A stretch of 64,000 nt of DNA from Arthrobacter rhombi (GCF_900163545.1 NZ_FUHW01000038.1:124001-188000), one strand, 5' to 3'. Positions 43,898-54,298 are shown, numbered from the stretch's first letter. Translations and numbers: made by a program. Notes: generated from the letters alone by a model not told the origin.

Positions 43898-43903
43898 GGG
43901 AAA

Positions 43904-45088
43904 ATGCAGGATGCGATACGAACAGCCCCCGGCCCCCTCGTTGAACCAGCCGTCGAGCTGGGTCCGGAAGAACTGAAGCGCTATTCACGCCATATCATCA
44001 TCCCCGAGGTCGGCCTGGAGGGGCAGCGGCGGCTGAAGAACTCCCGCGTTCTCGTGATGGGTGCCGGTGGGCTGGGTTCCCCGGCACTGCTCTACCTGGC
44101 TGCCGCCGGCGTCGGGAGAATCGGTATCGTCGAAGACGACACCGTGGAAGTCTCCAACCTGCAACGTCAGATCATCCATGGCATGTCCAATGTGGGGCAG
44201 GGCAAAGGTGAGTCGGCGCGGCAGAGCATTGCCGAGATCAACCCGTTCACCGACGTCGTCCTGCACGACGTGCACCTGGACAGCACCAACGCGTTGGAAA
44301 TTTTCGCCGACTACGACCTCATCCTGGACGGGACCGATAACTTCGCCACCCGCTACCTCGTCAACGATGCGGCGGCGATCTTGAATAAACCCTATGTCTG
44401 GGGGTCGATCCTGCGCTTTGACGGCCAGGTCAGTGTCTTCTGGAACGGTCAGGGCCCCACCTATCGGGACCTGTACCCCGAGGCGCCGCCGGCCGGAAGC
44501 GTTCCCTCCTGCGCCGAGGGCGGCGTCTTTGGGGTGCTATGCGCACAGATTGGGGCAGTGATGGCCGCCGAGGCCATTAAGCTCATCACCGGGATCGGCG
44601 AATCCTTGCTGGGCCGGGTGCTCATCCTCGACGCACTGGCCATGAACTGGCGGGAAATCCGTTTGCGTCCCGACCCGGAAACGGTCCAACCGGCCGAATT
44701 GCTGGAAGACTACCCGGCGTTCTGCGGGATGACCCCTGCGGGAGAACCGGCCCAGGAACTACCGACCATCGATCCGCTGGGCCTGCGTGAGCTGTTGGCA
44801 GCACGTGCCGCCGGGCGCAAGGACTTTGTCCTGATCGATGTCAGGGAAGCGGGCGAGGCCGAGATCGTGTCCATCGACGGTGCCGAATTGGCTCCGCGCG
44901 CCCAAGTGCTGGGAGGGGACATCAGTCTGCCGCGGGATCGTGAGGTGGTCCTGCACTGCAAATCAGGTGGACGCTCCGGCGAGGTGCTCGAGTACCTGAT
45001 CGACCAGGGCTATGACAACGTGCGGCATTTGGCCGGAGGCATCGCCGCCTGGGTCGAACAAATCGAACCCGAAAAATCAATGTACTAG
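43904..45088 (+). CDS. moeB: Adenylyltransferase/sulfurtransferase MoeZ (MoeB-rhodanese)
   Basis: 394 residues. E1-like domain: MGAGGLGSPALLYLAAAGVG (ATP site), DTVEVSNLQRQIIH, DGTDNFATRYLVND; adenylates C-terminal Gly-Gly of sulfur carriers such as MoaD, ThiS or CysO. Rhodanese domain at the C-terminus with Cys352 in VVLHCKSGGRSGEV, which carries the persulfide. The two CxxC zinc motifs of E. coli MoeB are missing, as in other actinobacterial MoeZ proteins I recall. In this window the only visible carrier is ThiS. Mycobacterial counterpart is Rv3206c. Confidence 0.93.
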   Translation: MQDAIRTAPGPLVEPAVELGPEELKRYSRHIIIPEVGLEGQRRLKNSRVLVMGAGGLGSPALLYLAAAGVGRIGIVEDDTVEVSNLQRQIIHGMSNVGQGKGESARQSIAEINPFTDVVLHDVHLDSTNALEIFADYDLILDGTDNFATRYLVNDAAAILNKPYVWGSILRFDGQVSVFWNGQGPTYRDLYPEAPPAGSVPSCAEGGVFGVLCAQIGAVMAAEAIKLITGIGESLLGRVLILDALAMNWREIRLRPDPETVQPAELLEDYPAFCGMTPAGEPAQELPTIDPLGLRELLAARAAGRKDFVLIDVREAGEAEIVSIDGAELAPRAQVLGGDISLPRDREVVLHCKSGGRSGEVLEYLIDQGYDNVRHLAGGIAAWVEQIEPEKSMY

Positions 45089-45125
45089 GGGCTGTCAGCA
45101 GCGGGGTGGAGCACCGGCGTGCACG

Positions 45126-46502
45126 CTAGGATTCGCGGCGTTCGGGGCAGGGCGGGCCGTCGGTACCCGTAGCGGGCAACGCCGGCGGGCCGGTGGTTGG
45201 TTCCTCGGCGCGGATCCCGGGCGCGGCCTGGTGGCCGGTGGCTGCCGGGGATTCTTCGAGCTCGATGCCGAAGAGGGTGGTGAGGGCATCCTCGACATCG
45301 CCGTGCCGTCCTTCTGCGGCCAGATCCCTAGCCCTCACGGTGGGGACATGGAGGAGTTGGCGCATCATGCGGCGCATGGCGAATTCGACTTCTTCGGCAG
45401 CCGCGGTGCAACCATGCTGGGCCCTGACCCGCTGCACTTCGGTCTCGAGGACCTTCTGGGTGTGCTTGCGGAGCGCGACGATCGCGGTATCTGCGCTGCG
45501 CTGGCGCTGCTGCCCGGCGAATTTCTCGGCAGCGTCGGTGACGATGACCCGGGCCTGGGCCACGGCTTCTGACTGTTCGGCGGGAGCAGCCATGCGCACT
45601 GACTCCAGCGTGATCAATTCGACGCCGTCCAGATCCGAGACATCGGGGTCCACATCGTGGGTCAGTGCCAGGTCAATGGCCACCAGGGGCCGCCCGTTGC
45701 GGTCCAACGACTGCAATTCGGCGGCATCGATACGCACCCCGCCGCCGCTGCAACCGATCAGCACGTCGGCCTCACGCAAGACGGTCGGCAGAGCCTCATC
45801 GTCGATGGCCGTTCCGCCGCGGGACGCGACGAAGGCATCGGCCCGGCCCGAAGCCGAGTAGACGGAAACGTTGGCGGCCCCGCGTTCCTTCAGCCGGGCC
45901 ATGGTGGCGCCGGCATAGGCGCCGGTACCGAAGATGACGACATTGAGCTCCGACCAGGACGCCGCGACCGAGAGGTCCTCGGAAAGATCGAGGGCCACCG
46001 AGACGATGGACAGGCCCCGGCCGCCCAACGCGGTGCGGGTCCCCACATCCTTGGCGGTCCGTGAGGCGCTCTGGAAAAGCCTCACGAGGGGACCGGAAGC
46101 CGTACCGGTGGCCTGCGCCTCGATGAGGGCCCGCTTCACCTGGCCAGCAATCTCACGTTCACCGATGACTGCCGAATCGAGTCCTGCCCCGACAGCGAAA
46201 AGGTGGGAGACGGCGTCGTCCGCTGTCTTGGTTTCCAAGGCCTGGGAGACCTGATCCTCGGCCAGCCCGGAGGCGGCAGAGATCTGTTCGATCACTGCCT
46301 GACGAGCCGCGGGTACCTCGGTCTCGCCGGGGGCTTCGCAATAGACCTCGTAGCGGTTGCACGTGGACAAGACGACAGCGCCGGAGACCGGGGTCGTGCC
46401 ATCGAGCACGGCAGAAGCGACCCCGTCGGAAGCGGCGCTCAGCCGGGCCACCGTTTCAAGGTCGATATCAGAATGGGATGCGACAAGTGCTAGGAAAACC
46501 AC
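45126..46502 (-). CDS. hemA: Glutamyl-tRNA reductase
   Basis: 458 residues from the GTG at 46502. Reduces glutamyl-tRNA to glutamate-1-semialdehyde, first committed step of C5 heme synthesis. Catalytic Cys in [14 protein letters not shown], then [25 protein letters not shown] domain [17 protein letters not shown] and dimer helix [21 protein letters not shown] longer frame starts with ATG at 46514, but that ATG lies inside TACGAT, a likely -10, and homologues start at the Val-rich position chosen. Pro/Gly-rich tail of 40 residues. Divergent from hemE. Confidence 0.93.
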   Translation of the reverse strand: MVFLALVASHSDIDLETVARLSAASDGVASAVLDGTTPVSGAVVLSTCNRYEVYCEAPGETEVPAARQAVIEQISAASGLAEDQVSQALETKTADDAVSHLFAVGAGLDSAVIGEREIAGQVKRALIEAQATGTASGPLVRLFQSASRTAKDVGTRTALGGRGLSIVSVALDLSEDLSVAASWSELNVVIFGTGAYAGATMARLKERGAANVSVYSASGRADAFVASRGGTAIDDEALPTVLREADVLIGCSGGGVRIDAAELQSLDRNGRPLVAIDLALTHDVDPDVSDLDGVELITLESVRMAAPAEQSEAVAQARVIVTDAAEKFAGQQRQRSADTAIVALRKHTQKVLETEVQRVRAQHGCTAAAEEVEFAMRRMMRQLLHVPTVRARDLAAEGRHGDVEDALTTLFGIELEESPAATGHQAAPGIRAEEPTTGPPALPATGTDGPPCPERRES

Positions 46503-46693
46503 AATGTCCAACATCGTACCGCTAGAGTGCCCATCGGGACATGCAGGCTGCCCTAACCTGAGGGCCTGGATCCCCCGGAATGACGGGCCAGAATAGGATT
46601 TTTACGAGACGTAGAACGTGTCGTTGGCCACGAAGGGTCTTCGCAGGTGGCAAGGATTAGCGGTTCAGTGGGTGGACTTGGCAGAATCGGAGC
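46503..46693. promoter_or_regulatory. Divergent hemA/hemE control region
   Basis: 191 bp. hemA: TACGAT on the minus strand (46513-46518). hemE: CAGAAT (46682-46687), six bases, ATG. The middle (46560-46670) contains no gene and I see no riboswitch; a heme or redox regulator site is possible but unassigned. Confidence 0.4.
46682..46687 (+). promoter_or_regulatory. -10-like element of the hem operon
   Basis: CAGAAT, then CGGAGC, then ATG at 46694, the same layout and hexamer as at 28780. Confidence 0.4.
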
Positions 46694-47764
46694 ATGACCT
46701 TGAGCGCTAGCCACCCGTTGATGGATGGGCGTACGTCCTCATCCGATCTCATCACGACCTACCGAGGCGGGGTGCCCAACCGGCGCCCCGTATGGTTCAT
46801 GCGCCAGGCAGGACGTTCGCTGCCTGAGTATCGCAAGCTCCGCGAAGGCGGAAACATGCTCGATTCCTGCCTGAACCCGGAGATGGCCTCGGAAATCACC
46901 TTGCAGCCGGTACGCCGTCACGGGGTGGACGCGGGAATCTTCTTCTCGGATATCGTCATCCCGCTCAAACTCGCAGGGGTCGGCGTGGACATCGTTCCCG
47001 GCGTCGGCCCGGTTCTGGACGAACCGGTACGCACGGCAGCCGATGTGGCCCGCTTGCCCGAACTCACCGATGCCTCACTGGACCCCATCCGTGAGGCGGT
47101 GGCCCTGACGGTCGCCGAACTCGGCAGCACTCCGCTGGTCGGCTTTGCCGGGGCCCCGTTCACCGTTGCCGCCTACATGGTCGAAGGCAAACCGTCCCGG
47201 GACCACCTGGGCCCGCGCCGGATGATGCACAACGACCCGGATACCTGGAACGCCCTGGCCGAATGGGCTGCCGAGGCCTCGGGTGCGTTCCTGCGCGCCC
47301 AGCTGGAAGCAGGTGCCAGTGCCGGCCAGCTCTTCGACTCCTGGGCCGGAAGCCTGTCGCTGGCCGATTACGAGCAGTTCGCCGCGCCGGCCTCCACCCT
47401 GGCCTTCTCCCGGGTCAAGGACCTGGGCGTGCCGCTCGTGCATTTCGGGACCGGGACCGGTGAACTCCTGACGGCGATGCGTGACTGCGGTGCCGACGTG
47501 GTGGGGGTGGATTACCGACTGGAGTTGGCCGAGGCCAACCGACGCCTCGGCGGACAGAGTGTCCTGCAAGGCAATATCGATCCGGCCTTGCTGACCGCCC
47601 CCTGGGAAGTCCTCGAGGCCCACGTCCGTGACGTCCTGGCCTCGGGCGCGCACGCTCCCGGCCATGTGGTCAACCTCGGACATGGGGTTCCCCCGGATAC
47701 CGAACCCGAGGTCCTGACCCGGGTGGTGGAACTCATCCACTCGATCCCCCCGACCGCAGGCTGA
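46694..47764 (+). CDS. hemE: Uroporphyrinogen decarboxylase
   Basis: 356 residues; converts uroporphyrinogen III to coproporphyrinogen III. Signature RRPVWFMRQAGRSLPEYRKLR at the N-terminus, GVDAGIFFSDIVIPLKLAGVGV with the catalytic Asp, and FVGFAGAPFTVAAYMVEG-like LVGFAGAPFTVAAYMVEG. First gene of the long heme operon. The start codon is 6 bases after CAGAAT, and no Shine-Dalgarno is present. Confidence 0.96.
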   Translation: MTLSASHPLMDGRTSSSDLITTYRGGVPNRRPVWFMRQAGRSLPEYRKLREGGNMLDSCLNPEMASEITLQPVRRHGVDAGIFFSDIVIPLKLAGVGVDIVPGVGPVLDEPVRTAADVARLPELTDASLDPIREAVALTVAELGSTPLVGFAGAPFTVAAYMVEGKPSRDHLGPRRMMHNDPDTWNALAEWAAEASGAFLRAQLEAGASAGQLFDSWAGSLSLADYEQFAAPASTLAFSRVKDLGVPLVHFGTGTGELLTAMRDCGADVVGVDYRLELAEANRRLGGQSVLQGNIDPALLTAPWEVLEAHVRDVLASGAHAPGHVVNLGHGVPPDTEPEVLTRVVELIHSIPPTAG

Positions 47765-47849
47765 CATCTCGTGCACACCTGATCATCAGGACACGGGGCG
47801 ATAATGGTGGGGACCCTTCGTGGGTCTCCAGCGCGGAAAGGACGTAGGG

Positions 47850-49328
47850 ATGACGCAGGCCGAGAAGATCGTCGGCACTCCGGGCCATGCTTCGGCGCCC
47901 CGCGCGATCGTGGTCGGCGGAGGGATCGCCGGGCTCGTGGCGGCCCGCGAACTCTCGCTCACAGGACACCACGTTGACGTCTTTGACGCTTCCTCACGCT
48001 TCGGTGGAAGCGTGGCATCCCATGAGGTGGCTGGGCTGAAACTCGACGCGGGCGCCGAATCCTTCGCCGTCCGTTCCACCGCCGTCGCCGAGCTGGCCAC
48101 CGAACTGGGCTTGGAGGCGTCGATCCAGACGCCGAATCCTGCAGGTTCCTGGCTGTACCACGCAGCCGATCACGCCAAACGGGGTGGCCCCCGGGCCCTC
48201 CGGATGCCGGCCACCGCCCTCCTGGGCATCCCCGCGGATCCTTGGGCCGAGGACGTTAAAGCGGTGATCGGTGCGGCAGGCTGTGTTCGGGCTGCCACCG
48301 ATCTGGCCATGCCGGTGACCCGACGCCAGGCCAAGGAACCCATCAGTTTGGGCGAACTCGTTCAGGCCCGAATGGGCCAAGCAGTCCTGGACGGACTGGT
48401 GACCCCCATCGTTGCCGGAGTGCATTCGGCCGATCCGACCACCCTGGACGTCGATACGGTCGCCCCCGGGCTACGCGCCGCCATGGTGAAACACCATTCC
48501 TTGGCTCGAGGCGTCGCCGCACTGCGGGCTTCGGCCCCGGCAGGTTCGGCCGTCGCCGGGCTGGCCGGTGGCATGCACCGACTGATCGAGGCACTGCTGG
48601 ACGAGCTGAAAACCGCGGGTACCGGACTGCAGGTGGGATCCACAGTCCTGTCCCTGGCTCGGAAGGCGCCCACCGAAGGATTTTCCGAGGGCGACTGGGA
48701 GGTCACCGTCGAAGGCCAGGCGGCCCCCGAAACCGCCGAACGGGTCATCATCGCCACCCCCGGGCCGGTCGCCGTGGATCTACTGGCCGGCCTCCTGCCC
48801 GATGCCGCCGCCCTGCGACCGAAGACCGGACACGGCATCGCGCTGGTGACGCTGGTCGTGGACCAGCCGGAGCTCGACGCGGCACCACGCGGCACCGGTC
48901 TGCTGGTTGCTCCCGGAACCCCCGGTGTCACGGCAAAGGCCCTGACCCATGCCACGGCCAAATGGGGGTGGCTCGCCGACGAGGCAGGACCGGGAACCCA
49001 TGTGCTTCGGCTGTCCTACGGACGCCTCTCCGACGGCCCCGACACGATCCCCGCAGACGACTCCGTCCTGGGCGATATCGCCATCTCCGACGCTTCGACC
49101 CTGATGGGTGTCCGGCTCTCGGCAGCCGATGTGGTCGGGTGGGACGTGGTCCGCTATGACGCAGCCCTGCCTTTCGCCACCACCGGCCACCGGGACCGGG
49201 TCGATGCCTTCCGTGCCGCCCTGGCCGAACAACCGGGGCTCGACGTCGTCGGCGCCTGGCTGGCCGGCACCGGTTTGGCCTCGGTCGTCGCCGACACGAG
49301 GGCCCGCACCTCCATCACCGCCAGTTGA
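47850..49328 (+). CDS. hemY: Coproporphyrinogen III oxidase CgoX (HemY-type)
   Basis: 492 residues, FAD enzyme. FAD motif IVVGGGIAGLVAARELSLTG, then EVAGLKLDAGAESFAVRS. In Gram-positives the HemY-type oxidase makes coproporphyrin III, which HemH and HemQ then use; the neighbours hemQ and hemH support that role over classic protoporphyrinogen oxidase. ATG at 47850 is near AAAGGACG; an earlier in-frame GTG is not favoured. 85 bases after hemE. Confidence 0.94.
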   Translation: MTQAEKIVGTPGHASAPRAIVVGGGIAGLVAARELSLTGHHVDVFDASSRFGGSVASHEVAGLKLDAGAESFAVRSTAVAELATELGLEASIQTPNPAGSWLYHAADHAKRGGPRALRMPATALLGIPADPWAEDVKAVIGAAGCVRAATDLAMPVTRRQAKEPISLGELVQARMGQAVLDGLVTPIVAGVHSADPTTLDVDTVAPGLRAAMVKHHSLARGVAALRASAPAGSAVAGLAGGMHRLIEALLDELKTAGTGLQVGSTVLSLARKAPTEGFSEGDWEVTVEGQAAPETAERVIIATPGPVAVDLLAGLLPDAAALRPKTGHGIALVTLVVDQPELDAAPRGTGLLVAPGTPGVTAKALTHATAKWGWLADEAGPGTHVLRLSYGRLSDGPDTIPADDSVLGDIAISDASTLMGVRLSAADVVGWDVVRYDAALPFATTGHRDRVDAFRAALAEQPGLDVVGAWLAGTGLASVVADTRARTSITAS

Positions 49329-49392
49329 CTGCGGCCAACCGGCCGCCAAGACCCCACCGAAATATCCAGCAGCAGAAAGTTGAGGCCACACC

Positions 49393-50097
49393 GTGAGCCA
49401 AGCACCTTCCACCACCGAAACCGGCACGTCCGAGGCCCCGGAGGAAGAGCTCTTCTATACCCTGTGGACCGTGTTCAAACGCGATTCCGACCTGGACCGC
49501 AGCGAAGGCGTCGCAGCCTTTGACGCCCTGGTCACCGAGCTGGCCACGGCCGGCGTCGTCCTGCGCGGCACCTACGACGTCTCGGGGATGCGTAACGACG
49601 CCGACATCATGGTGTGGTTGCATGGCCCGAAACCCGATGGCCTGCAGGAGGCCGTGCGCAAGATCCGGCGCACTTACCTCTTTGCCGAAACCACCCTGGT
49701 CTTCTCCGCCATGGGAGTACACCGGGATGCGGAATTCACCAGGAACCATTCACCATCCTTCGCCCTGGGCAAGGAACCGCAGAAGTGGCTGTGCTTCTAC
49801 CCCTTCGTCCGCTCCTACGAGTGGTACCTGCTCGAGGGTGAACAGCGCGGCAAGATGCTGCGGGACCACGGCATGCTCGGCAAGGATTTCCCCCAGGTCC
49901 AGGCCAATACCGTCGCCTCGTTCGCGCTCGGCGACTGGGAGTGGCTGCTGGGCCTGGAAGCCCCCGAACTGATCGATCTCGTCGACCTCATGCGCCACCT
50001 GCGCTACACCGAGGCACGGAACCATGTCCGCGAGGAGATCCCCTTCTACACCGGCAAACGCATCAGCACCGCCGAGGTTGCCGAGGTGCTGCGATGA
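49393..50097 (+). CDS. hemQ: Coproheme decarboxylase HemQ (ChdC)
   Basis: 234 residues of the chlorite-dismutase-like family. Turns coproheme into heme b with peroxide. Motifs: WLCFYPFVRSYEWYLL, KMLRDHGMLGKDFPQ (proximal His region), FALGDWEWLLGLEAPEL, and REEIPFYTGKRIS at the end. Actinobacterial form: the Tyr in this motif set is proposed as radical site. GTG start; stop overlaps hemH (ATGA). Confidence 0.95.
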   Translation: MSQAPSTTETGTSEAPEEELFYTLWTVFKRDSDLDRSEGVAAFDALVTELATAGVVLRGTYDVSGMRNDADIMVWLHGPKPDGLQEAVRKIRRTYLFAETTLVFSAMGVHRDAEFTRNHSPSFALGKEPQKWLCFYPFVRSYEWYLLEGEQRGKMLRDHGMLGKDFPQVQANTVASFALGDWEWLLGLEAPELIDLVDLMRHLRYTEARNHVREEIPFYTGKRISTAEVAEVLR

Positions 50098-51308
50098 GCC
50101 AGCCCGAGCAGTCCTTCGACCCGCGGACCGGCTACGACGACGCAGGGCGGATGGAACCCAAACCCTATGACGCCATCCTGCTCGCCTCCTTCGGCGGCCC
50201 CGAAGGCCAGGAAGACGTCATCCCGTTCCTGCGCAACGTCACGCGCGGCCGCGGTATCCCCGATGAGCGTCTCGAAGAGGTCGCCACCCACTACCGGGCC
50301 AACGGTGGCATCAGCCCGATCAACGCCCAGAACCGGGCGCTGAAATCGGCGATGGAAGCCGAACTGGCCTCCCGCGGGATCGACATCCCCGTCTACTGGG
50401 GCAACCGCAACTGGGACCCCTACATCCCCGAGACGCTCAAGGCCCTGCACGAGGACGGCCACCGGAAGGTGCTGATGTTCTCCACCAGCGCCTACTCCTG
50501 CTACTCCAGCTGCCGCCAGTACCGCGAAGACCTGGGCGTGGCCCTGCGCGAAACCGGGCTCGAGGGCATCCTCGAGGTCGATAAGGTCCGCCAGTACTTC
50601 GACCACCCGGGCTTCGTGGACCCCTTCGCTGAAGGTGTGGCCGCCGGTTTGGCCGACGTGCGCTCCCAGCTCGCCGCTGCCGGCACGCCCGAGGCGCCGG
50701 TACGGATTGTCTTCGTCACCCACTCCATCCCGCTCTCCGACGCCGAAGCCGCCGGCCCACGGGATCTGGCGCCCACACTGGACACCGATGTGTACTCGGC
50801 CCAGCACCTGGCCGTCGGCGAGGCTATCCTGGCCCAGGTTCCCGAGGCCACGGGCCTCGAACACTCACTGGTCTTCCAGTCCCGTTCGGGTTCCCCGGCC
50901 ACCCCGTGGTTGGAACCGGATATCAACGACGCGCTGGCCGACTATCACGCGTCGGGCACCGGAGGCGTGGTCGTGGTACCGATCGGCTTCGTCTCGGATC
51001 ATATGGAGGTCCTCTGGGACCTGGATACCGAAGCCAAGGAGACCTGCGAGGAACTGGGATTGGCCTTCAACCGGGCAGCCACCCCGGGCACGCACGAAAA
51101 GTTTGTCCGCGGCATCGTGGACCTGGTCTCCGAACGGATCGCCGGACCCGACGGTTCGGCACTGCTTGCAGGCCGGCAGAGCGAGGTCGAGCTCGGCCCC
51201 TGGTTCGATGTCTGCCGTCCCAACTGCTGCTCCAAGATCATGCGTGACGGCACGATCAAGCCGACCATCGCCGCCGTGGACTCCGAGGTGGGGGTGCCCG
51301 CATCATGA
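50094..51308 (+). CDS. hemH: Coproporphyrin ferrochelatase CpfC (HemH)
   Basis: 404 residues; inserts Fe(II) into coproporphyrin III. Ferrochelatase motifs: YDAILLASFGGPEGQEDV, HYRANGGISPINAQN, FSTSAYSCYSSCRQYRED, FVTHSIPLSD (catalytic His), VVVVPIGFVSDHMEVLWDLD. Four cysteines suit a [2Fe-2S] cluster as in mycobacterial ferrochelatase: one in SSCRQY and three in DVCRPNCC. ATG overlaps hemQ stop; the end overlaps hemC start (4 bp). Confidence 0.95.
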   Translation: MSQPEQSFDPRTGYDDAGRMEPKPYDAILLASFGGPEGQEDVIPFLRNVTRGRGIPDERLEEVATHYRANGGISPINAQNRALKSAMEAELASRGIDIPVYWGNRNWDPYIPETLKALHEDGHRKVLMFSTSAYSCYSSCRQYREDLGVALRETGLEGILEVDKVRQYFDHPGFVDPFAEGVAAGLADVRSQLAAAGTPEAPVRIVFVTHSIPLSDAEAAGPRDLAPTLDTDVYSAQHLAVGEAILAQVPEATGLEHSLVFQSRSGSPATPWLEPDINDALADYHASGTGGVVVVPIGFVSDHMEVLWDLDTEAKETCEELGLAFNRAATPGTHEKFVRGIVDLVSERIAGPDGSALLAGRQSEVELGPWFDVCRPNCCSKIMRDGTIKPTIAAVDSEVGVPAS

Positions 51309-52309
51309 GCGAGGAAATGACCGGACAGGGAACGACGACGGAGCCCGGCTTCCGTGTGGGGACGCGTGGTTCGGCGCTGGCCATGACCCAGACAACCACG
51401 GTGGCCGAAGCCCTGAGCGCGGCTTCCGGGCAGGGGCATGAGCTCATCCGGGTCAAAACCGAGGGCGACGTCACCTCCGGCCCGTTATCCCAGCTCGGCG
51501 GCACCGGGGTGTTCGCCGCCGCGCTGCGGATGTCGCTGCTTGAGGGCGGCTGCGATGTGGCGATCCATTCGCTCAAGGACCTGCCCACGGCCCAACCAGA
51601 AGACCTCGTCATTGCGGCCACGCCGGTCCGGGTCGACGTCCGTGATGCGCTCTGCGCCCGGGACGGGCTGAGGCTGGATCAGCTTCCACCGGGCTCCAGA
51701 ATCGGCACCGGATCCCCGCGCCGGGGCGCCCAACTGAAGGCTGCCCGGCCCGATCTGCAGATCGTGGGCATCCGCGGGAACGTCGGTACCCGGCTGGGCC
51801 GGGTCGCCGGTTCGGCCACACCGGAGGACGACGGCGGGGTGGGCCGCGGTGTCCAGGGTGACTTGGACGCCGTCGTGCTGGCCGCTGCAGGACTCGAACG
51901 GTTGGGCCTGGGCGAACACATCACCGAGTACCTGGATCCCGAGATCATGCTCCCGGCGCCCGGGCAGGGGTCGTTGGCCGTGGAGGTCCGTGCCGGTGGC
52001 ACCGGCAACTCCGAGGTCGACGCAGCACTGAAGGTCCTGGATGACCCCGAAACCCGGATGACCATCACCGCAGAGCGGGCCCTGCTGGGCCGACTCGAGG
52101 CCGGTTGCTCGGCACCGATCGGCGCCCTGGCGAGGATCGTCGACGGTGAATTGCGGTTAGACAGCGTTGCCTGCGCCCCGGATGGTAGTGACTGGATCCG
52201 ACGTAGCGCCACCACCGAACGCCTCGACATCGAGGGCGCCCAGGCCGTGGGGATCGCTCTGGCCGAGGAACTACTCGACGCCGGGGCCGCCCGGATGGCG
52301 GGCCTTTAG
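51305..52309 (+). CDS. hemC: Hydroxymethylbilane synthase
   Basis: 334 residues; joins four porphobilinogens into hydroxymethylbilane. RVGTRGSALAMTQTTTVAEAL, VAIHSLKDLPTAQPE, IGTGSPRRGAQLKAARPDL, APGQGSLAVEVRAG. The dipyrromethane cofactor Cys268 is in LEAGCSAPIGALA. Ends with TAG directly followed by the hemD GTG. Confidence 0.96.
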   Translation: MSEEMTGQGTTTEPGFRVGTRGSALAMTQTTTVAEALSAASGQGHELIRVKTEGDVTSGPLSQLGGTGVFAAALRMSLLEGGCDVAIHSLKDLPTAQPEDLVIAATPVRVDVRDALCARDGLRLDQLPPGSRIGTGSPRRGAQLKAARPDLQIVGIRGNVGTRLGRVAGSATPEDDGGVGRGVQGDLDAVVLAAAGLERLGLGEHITEYLDPEIMLPAPGQGSLAVEVRAGGTGNSEVDAALKVLDDPETRMTITAERALLGRLEAGCSAPIGALARIVDGELRLDSVACAPDGSDWIRRSATTERLDIEGAQAVGIALAEELLDAGAARMAGL

Positions 52310-53251
52310 GTGCCCGATCGCCGATGGTTGGCCGGACGGTCGGCGCTGCTCTTGCGCAGCGCTGACCGGTCCGCTCCCACCGTGGCCGAACTGGCAGCCC
52401 GTGGCGCGACAACCCTGCTGTGCCCGCTGATCGACTTTGAACTCCCGGAGGACACCACCGGGATCGACGACGGGATCCGTCGCCTGGCCGACGGCGGATT
52501 CGACTGGCTCCTGCTCACCTCGCGCACCACGGTGCTGGCCTTGCAGCAGCGCTCCGCCGCACTGGGCGTGGTTGGAGCGGGATCGGCTGGCAGAGAACCC
52601 AGCGGAATCCCGGCCACCGGAAGCGGGATACCCGTTCCGGAACCGACCCGAATCGCCGTTGTCGGCGAGGCAACGGCCCGGGCGGCCACGGCAGCTGGCC
52701 TGCCCGTGGAATTTGCTCCGGAGACCGACCACTCGGCGCGTGGCATGTTGGCCGAATGGCCCGCCATCTCCCGCCCGGGGCCCGGCAGCACCGTCTTCAT
52801 GCCCCAAGCCGATATCGCCTCTTCCACACTGGCCGACGGCATGCGCCACTGGGGTGCCGACGCCTTCGTCGTCACCGCCTACCGCACCGTTGATGCCCCC
52901 GCCGAACCATCGCGTCGTCTGCGCGCACCGGAAGCCGAACCGGCACCTGCCCCCCTGGTGGAACCCGCAGTGTTGACCCGGAACGGAGGTGTCCCGGAGT
53001 CAGTGGACGCCGTGTTCTTCACCTCCCCGAGCATCGTCAGGCGCTACCTGGCCCTGGTCGGCACGCCACCGGACACGGTAGCTGCCATCGCCATCGGCGA
53101 CTCCACCGCCGAGGAGTTGCGCCGCAACGGCTGGGAACCTGCTGCCATCGCCTCCACGCCCACCCCGGCCGGGCTGGCCGACGCTTGGGAGTTCGCGGTG
53201 CACGATCCGTCGCCACCGGGTGAACCCGCCACCACCGACCACCCAGACTGA
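52310..53251 (+). CDS. hemD: Uroporphyrinogen-III synthase
   Basis: 313 residues; cyclises hydroxymethylbilane with ring D inversion. Family is poorly conserved: ALLLRSADRSAPTVAELAAR, FDWLLLTSRTTVLAL, VDAVFFTSPSIVRRYLAL and AIAIGDSTAEELRRNGW mark the two halves. GTG start immediately after hemC stop. An Ala/Pro-rich loop of about 40 residues is inserted around 205-225, and the last 20 residues are Pro/Thr-rich. Confidence 0.9.
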   Translation: MPDRRWLAGRSALLLRSADRSAPTVAELAARGATTLLCPLIDFELPEDTTGIDDGIRRLADGGFDWLLLTSRTTVLALQQRSAALGVVGAGSAGREPSGIPATGSGIPVPEPTRIAVVGEATARAATAAGLPVEFAPETDHSARGMLAEWPAISRPGPGSTVFMPQADIASSTLADGMRHWGADAFVVTAYRTVDAPAEPSRRLRAPEAEPAPAPLVEPAVLTRNGGVPESVDAVFFTSPSIVRRYLALVGTPPDTVAAIAIGDSTAEELRRNGWEPAAIASTPTPAGLADAWEFAVHDPSPPGEPATTDHPD

Positions 53252-53314
53252 ACCCACGAACCCCCGACCACGAACGCCCCGCATGCCACCCGGGGCAGAG
53301 AGCTGAAGGCCACG

Positions 53315-54298
53315 ATGTCTTTCCCCGCCCACCGGCCCCGCCGGCTGCGTACCACCCCCGCCATGCGTCGGCTTGTCGCCGAAGTCGATCTGGCCCCGCG
53401 CCAGCTCATCCTTCCCACGTTCATCCGTGAGGACCTCACCGAACCACAACCGATCACCTCCATGCCCGGCGTCGTGCAACACACCACCGATTCGCTCAAA
53501 CGCGCAGCCGTCGAGGCCGTGGAACTGGGGCTCGGTGGGTTCATGATGTTCGGTATCCCGGCCCACCGTGATGCCACCGGCAGCGCCGGGATCGACCCCG
53601 AGGGGGTGCTGAACCGGGCCATCGCCGACGTCAGGGCAGAAGTCGGCGACGATATTGTCATCATGTCCGACCTCTGCCTGGATGAATTCACCGACCACGG
53701 GCACTGCGGAGTCCTGGACGAGGAGGGCCGCGTGGATAACGACGCCACCCTGGCGATCTACGCGCAAATGGCCGTCGTCCAGGCCGAGGCGGGCGCCCAT
53801 ATGGTCGCCCCCTCGGGGATGATGGACGGCCAGGTCGCCGTCATCCGGCAGGCCCTGGATGCCGCCGGGCTGGCCGACACGTCGGTGCTGGCCTACGCCG
53901 CGAAATACGCCTCCGCGTTCTACGGGCCCTTCCGTGAGGCCGTGGATTCGCAGCTGAGCGGGGACCGGCGCACCTACCAGATGGATGCCTCCAACCGCCG
54001 CGAGGCCATCCATGAGGTTGAACTGGATCTGGCCGAGGGAGCGGATCTGGTCATGGTCAAACCGGCCATGAGCTACCTGGACGTCCTGGCCGACGTTGCC
54101 GCCATGTCACCGGTCCCGGTCTCGGCCTACCAGATCTCCGGTGAGTACGCGATGATCGAAGCCGCCGCAGCCAACGGGTGGATCGACCGCCGCGCCGCCG
54201 TCACCGAATCCGTGCTGTCCATCCGCCGTGCCGGCGCCGACACCGTCTTGACCTACTGGGCCGCCGAACTCGCGGGCTGGCTGAAGGAAGGAAAATAA
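53315..54298 (+). CDS. hemB: Delta-aminolevulinic acid dehydratase
   Basis: 327 residues; condenses two aminolevulinates to porphobilinogen. Schiff-base lysines K197 ([17 protein letters not shown]) and K249 ([13 protein letters not shown]). Between 120 and 135 the metal site [17 protein letters not shown] has Cys residues ([13 protein letters not shown]), suggesting a zinc- or mixed-type enzyme. GAAGG precedes the ATG. 64 bases from hemD, 2 bases to hemL. Confidence 0.96.
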   Translation: MSFPAHRPRRLRTTPAMRRLVAEVDLAPRQLILPTFIREDLTEPQPITSMPGVVQHTTDSLKRAAVEAVELGLGGFMMFGIPAHRDATGSAGIDPEGVLNRAIADVRAEVGDDIVIMSDLCLDEFTDHGHCGVLDEEGRVDNDATLAIYAQMAVVQAEAGAHMVAPSGMMDGQVAVIRQALDAAGLADTSVLAYAAKYASAFYGPFREAVDSQLSGDRRTYQMDASNRREAIHEVELDLAEGADLVMVKPAMSYLDVLADVAAMSPVPVSAYQISGEYAMIEAAAANGWIDRRAAVTESVLSIRRAGADTVLTYWAAELAGWLKEGK

